DNA of 7,288 nucleotides, taken from assembly GCA_023422555.1 (NCBI GenBank), contig JAFAGQ010000244.1, positions 1 through 7,288 on the forward strand, read 5' to 3'. Position 1 is the first letter of the stretch. Each line of letters opens with the position of its first letter. Positions 5,145 to 7,288 of the stretch are shown piece by piece. A program made the position numbers and the translations under genes. The notes beneath the pieces were generated by a model. It was not told the DNA's origin and did no database searches. It saw only the letters and a program-made list of their open reading frames with translations. Source of the stretch: Pseudomonadota bacterium. Lineage in GTDB: Bacteria; Pseudomonadota; Gammaproteobacteria; Burkholderiales; Burkholderiaceae_B.

Positions 5145-5813
5145 TTATCCCTGTGAGGGCGTCGCTCGTTCAAAGGCATCCAGGATGGGCTGCAAAACGG
5201 CGGCCCGCGTTTTCAGTGATGCCTGATTGACAATCAGCCGGGAAGAGACCGGCATGACATCTTCCACGGCAACCAGTCCATTGGCGCGCAGGGTTCCGCC
5301 CGTAGATACCACGTCTACAATGGCATCGGCCAGCCCGACCAGCGGCGCAAGCTCCATGGAGCCATAGAGTTTAATAATATCAACATACACCCCCTTGCGG
5401 GCGAAATGTTCACGGGCCACATTCACATACTTGGTGGCCACGCGCAGTCTTGCACCCTGACGCACGGCGGCTTCGTAATCAAAGCCCTCCCGCACAGCCA
5501 CCGCAAGGCGGCAGCGGGCGATATTCAGGTCGATGGGCTGGTATAGCCCGCCGGGATGGTCGCGACCATATTCGTACAGCACGTCTTTGCCGGCAATACC
5601 GAAGTCGGCTGCCCCGTACTGCACATAGGTAGGCACGTCTGAGGCACGGACAATCAGAATCCGCAGATCATCGCGGCTGGTAGGCAGAATCAGCTTGCGC
5701 GACTGTTCGGGATGTTCAGTCACAACAATGCCCGCCTGCTCCAGCAGCGGAAGGGTTTCCTCAAAAATGCGCCCTTTGGACAGGGCCATGGTGAGCTGCG
5801 TATTCTCTGTCAT
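5145..5813 (-). CDS. hisG: ATP phosphoribosyltransferase, short form, catalytic subunit
   Basis: HisG condenses ATP with PRPP to phosphoribosyl-ATP, the first and feedback-controlled step of histidine synthesis. The 222-residue product begins with the conserved ALSKGRIFEETLPLL segment (residues 10-24). It has the IVRASDVPTYVQYGAADFGI region (residues 54-73) and the PRPP-binding loop DVVSTGGTLRAN (167-178). It ends without the C-terminal ACT-like regulatory domain of the roughly 300-residue long form, so it is the short form (HisGS). Family knowledge says HisGS works as a hetero-octamer with the regulatory subunit HisZ, which is not in this window. The ATG at 5813 is chosen because GGAG at 5826-5823, inside the end of murA, is 9 nt upstream. 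A second ATG at codon 9 also lies just before the conserved block, so the exact start is slightly uncertain. Confidence 0.97.
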   Translation of the reverse strand: MTENTQLTMALSKGRIFEETLPLLEQAGIVVTEHPEQSRKLILPTSRDDLRILIVRASDVPTYVQYGAADFGIAGKDVLYEYGRDHPGGLYQPIDLNIARCRLAVAVREGFDYEAAVRQGARLRVATKYVNVAREHFARKGVYVDIIKLYGSMELAPLVGLADAIVDVVSTGGTLRANGLVAVEDVMPVSSRLIVNQASLKTRAAVLQPILDAFERATPSQG

Positions 5814-5818
5814 AAGGT

Positions 5819-7075
5819 TTAACTCCGCAGGCGCTGGATGTCGGCACCCACTGCCTGCAGTTTGTCTTCCATTTTTTCGTAACCGCGATCCAGGTGATAT
5901 ATGCGATCGATGGTGGTTTCGCCGCTGGCCGCCAGACCGGCAATGACCAGGCTGGCTGAAGCGCGCAGGTCGGTGGCCATGACTTTGGCACCCATCAGTT
6001 GCGCAACCCCGTTGATGACGGCCGTATGACCGTCCAGCTCGATATCAGCACCCATGCGGATCAGTTCGGGCACGTGCATGTAGCGGTTCTCGAAAATGTT
6101 TTCAACCACCACCGCGGTGCCGTCTGCTACCGTATTCAGGGCCAGCAACTGGGCCTGCATATCCGTTGGAAACCCGGGATACTCGCGCGTACGAAAACCC
6201 ACGGCTTTGGGTCTGTCGTTCATCACGGCACGAATCCAGTCGGGGCCGGTTTCAATGGTTAGGCCGGCATCAATCAGTTTGTCCAGCGTGGCACCCATGG
6301 TGTCAGGCGCCGCATTGCGCAGCATGATATCGCCACCGGTAGCACCAACGGCACACAGAAAGGATCCTGCCTCGATGCGATCGGGAACCACGGTGTAGTC
6401 GGTGCCGTGCAGCGTTTTGACGCCGTCAATCACAATTCTGTCTGTGCCATGACCAGAGATGCGTGCCCCCATGGAAATCAGCATTTCAGCCAGATCCACC
6501 ACCTCGGGTTCACGTGCTGCGTTTTCCAGCACGGTCTGTCCGTCCGCCAGGGCGGCTGCCATCAGAAACTGTTCGGTTCCACCAACAGTCACCATATCCG
6601 TGACGATGGGAGCGCCGTTCAGTCTTTTCGCGCTGGCAACTACAAAGCCATGCTCTACCGAAATATCTGCGCCCAGTGCGGTCAGACCCTTGATGTGCTG
6701 ATCCACCGGACGCTGCCCGATGGAGCAGCCGCCAGGCAGGCTGACCTTGGCCTGGCCAAATCGTGTCAGCAGCGGGCCCAGCACCAGGATGGAGGCGCGC
6801 ATGGTTTTGACCAGTTCGTAGGACGCTTCCAGGCTGGTAATCTGGTCGGCCTGTAAATGCACAATGCCGCCATCTTCCTGGGAAATTTTCACACCCAGAT
6901 CGGCCAGCAGACGCAGCGTGGTGCTGATGTCATTCAGTTCAGGCACATTGCGCAAGGTGACCGGTTCCGCCGTAAGCAGCGCGGCGCACAGTATCGGCAG
7001 CGCCGCATTCTTGGCGCCGGAAACACTGATTTCACCATTCAGGCGGCGACCGCCCGTGATTCTTAGCTTATCCAT
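5819..7075 (-). CDS. murA: UDP-N-acetylglucosamine 1-carboxyvinyltransferase MurA
   Basis: MurA transfers enolpyruvate from phosphoenolpyruvate to UDP-GlcNAc, the first committed step of peptidoglycan precursor synthesis, in the cytoplasm. The 418-residue product matches the family length. It starts MDKLRITGG and has the SGAKNAALP substrate loop with Lys22. The catalytic loop contains LPGGCSIGQRP, so the nucleophile is Cys117; having Cys rather than Asp predicts the usual fosfomycin-sensitive form. PTDMQAQ places the catalytic base at Asp305, and HLDRGYEKME supplies Arg397. Two inside-out alpha/beta domains are expected, and no frameshift is seen. The ATG at 7075 gives the canonical N terminus and overlaps the upstream BolA-family gene by 8 bases. 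The stop lies only 5 nt before hisG, so cell-wall and histidine genes appear to share a transcript, as in other Betaproteobacteria. Confidence 0.98.
   Translation of the reverse strand: MDKLRITGGRRLNGEISVSGAKNAALPILCAALLTAEPVTLRNVPELNDISTTLRLLADLGVKISQEDGGIVHLQADQITSLEASYELVKTMRASILVLGPLLTRFGQAKVSLPGGCSIGQRPVDQHIKGLTALGADISVEHGFVVASAKRLNGAPIVTDMVTVGGTEQFLMAAALADGQTVLENAAREPEVVDLAEMLISMGARISGHGTDRIVIDGVKTLHGTDYTVVPDRIEAGSFLCAVGATGGDIMLRNAAPDTMGATLDKLIDAGLTIETGPDWIRAVMNDRPKAVGFRTREYPGFPTDMQAQLLALNTVADGTAVVVENIFENRYMHVPELIRMGADIELDGHTAVINGVAQLMGAKVMATDLRASASLVIAGLAASGETTIDRIYHLDRGYEKMEDKLQAVGADIQRLRS
5823..5826 (-). promoter_or_regulatory. Shine-Dalgarno site of hisG inside the murA 3' end
   Basis: The minus strand reads GGAG here, 9 nt before the hisG ATG at 5813, and it lies within the last two sense codons of murA. 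It supports the chosen hisG start and means ribosomes finishing murA can cover the hisG initiation site. Confidence 0.6.
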
Positions 7076-7288
7076 TATTGCGGTACTCTTCGGGAGTCAG
7101 GGTTTTCATTGAAAGCGCGTGAATTTCTTCTTTCATTCTGTCGCCCAGCGCCGCATAGACTACCTGATGCCGCGCAATCAGGCGTTTGCCTTCAAAAGCG
7201 TCGCTGACAATCAGCGCCTCGAAATGCGAGCCATCGCCCCGCACTTCGATGTGCTCACAGGGCAGGTGCGATTCAATGTAGTCACGAA
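7068..7288 (-). CDS. ibaG: BolA/IbaG-family protein, C-terminal part (5' end outside window)
   Basis: Reading the minus strand from 7286 gives 72 uninterrupted codons and then TAA at 7070-7068; the start lies beyond the window. The peptide begins RDYIESHLPCEHIEVRGDGS and has the BolA-fold features: a central beta segment (HFEALIVSDAF), the conserved RHQ-V-Y-AL helix with its His at visible residue 40, and the C-terminal ALSMKTLTPEEY tail. BolA-family proteins are small cytoplasmic partners of monothiol glutaredoxins in iron-sulfur handling. The IbaG branch is the one found directly upstream of murA in many Proteobacteria, and that position is the reason for this symbol rather than bolA. The stop overlaps the murA start by 8 bases, so the two genes are probably co-transcribed and translationally coupled. 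The family is clear; the exact subfamily name is an inference from context. Confidence 0.9.
   Translation of the reverse strand, partial: RDYIESHLPCEHIEVRGDGSHFEALIVSDAFEGKRLIARHQVVYAALGDRMKEEIHALSMKTLTPEEYRNNG

Noticed and set aside
6407..6856. 149-codon plus-strand frame opposite murA
   Set aside because: It lies wholly within intact murA and has no recognisable motif, so it is an antisense shadow.
1..7288. Possible mobile element, CRISPR array, toxin-antitoxin or defence system
   Set aside because: No transposase, terminal repeats, spaced direct repeats or unassigned genes are present; every gene has a clear housekeeping assignment.

Overview
The window carries a single, tightly packed gene block in which every gene lies on the minus strand. 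Transcription runs from the high to the low coordinates: ibaG/bolA (partial) - murA - hisG - hisD - hisB - hisH - hisA - hisF - hisI - hisE - tatA (partial). The order, the short-form HisG (which needs HisZ), the monofunctional HisB, the separate HisI and HisE, and the murA and tatA flanks are typical of Betaproteobacteria, most likely Burkholderiales/Alcaligenaceae. The protein sequences look Bordetella/Advenella-like, and by eye the composition is moderately GC-rich. The genus is an inference. It is an ordinary chromosomal housekeeping locus, with no mobile element, CRISPR array, RNA gene or prophage sequence visible.

Layout. Positions 7288-7068 hold the C-terminal 72 codons of a BolA-family protein, which overlaps murA (7075-5819, peptidoglycan precursor synthesis) by 8 bases. 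The histidine genes follow at spacings of 5 to 16 nt: hisG, hisD, hisB, hisH. An 88-nt gap with a strongly T-rich end then separates hisH from hisA. The last four genes, hisA-hisF-hisI-hisE, are joined by three successive 4-base stop/start overlaps. After hisE there is a 112-nt spacer with a 36-nt hairpin and an extended -10 promoter-like sequence. The first seven codons of tatA, preceded by a good ribosome binding site, reach the window edge.

How the genes work together. HisG (with HisZ elsewhere) joins PRPP and ATP. HisE removes pyrophosphate, HisI opens the ring, and HisA isomerises the product. HisH/HisF make imidazole glycerol phosphate and AICAR. HisB dehydrates that product, and HisD carries out the last two oxidations. 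Two steps are not encoded here: the aminotransferase HisC, which I recall between hisD and hisB in related bacteria, and histidinol-phosphate phosphatase.

I found no undescribed biological system. The points most worth a second look are the absent hisC, a six-codon minicistron exactly bridging the hisB stop and hisH start, the hairpin-plus-promoter spacer before tatA, the T-rich hisH-hisA gap, and an A8 tract within hisE.
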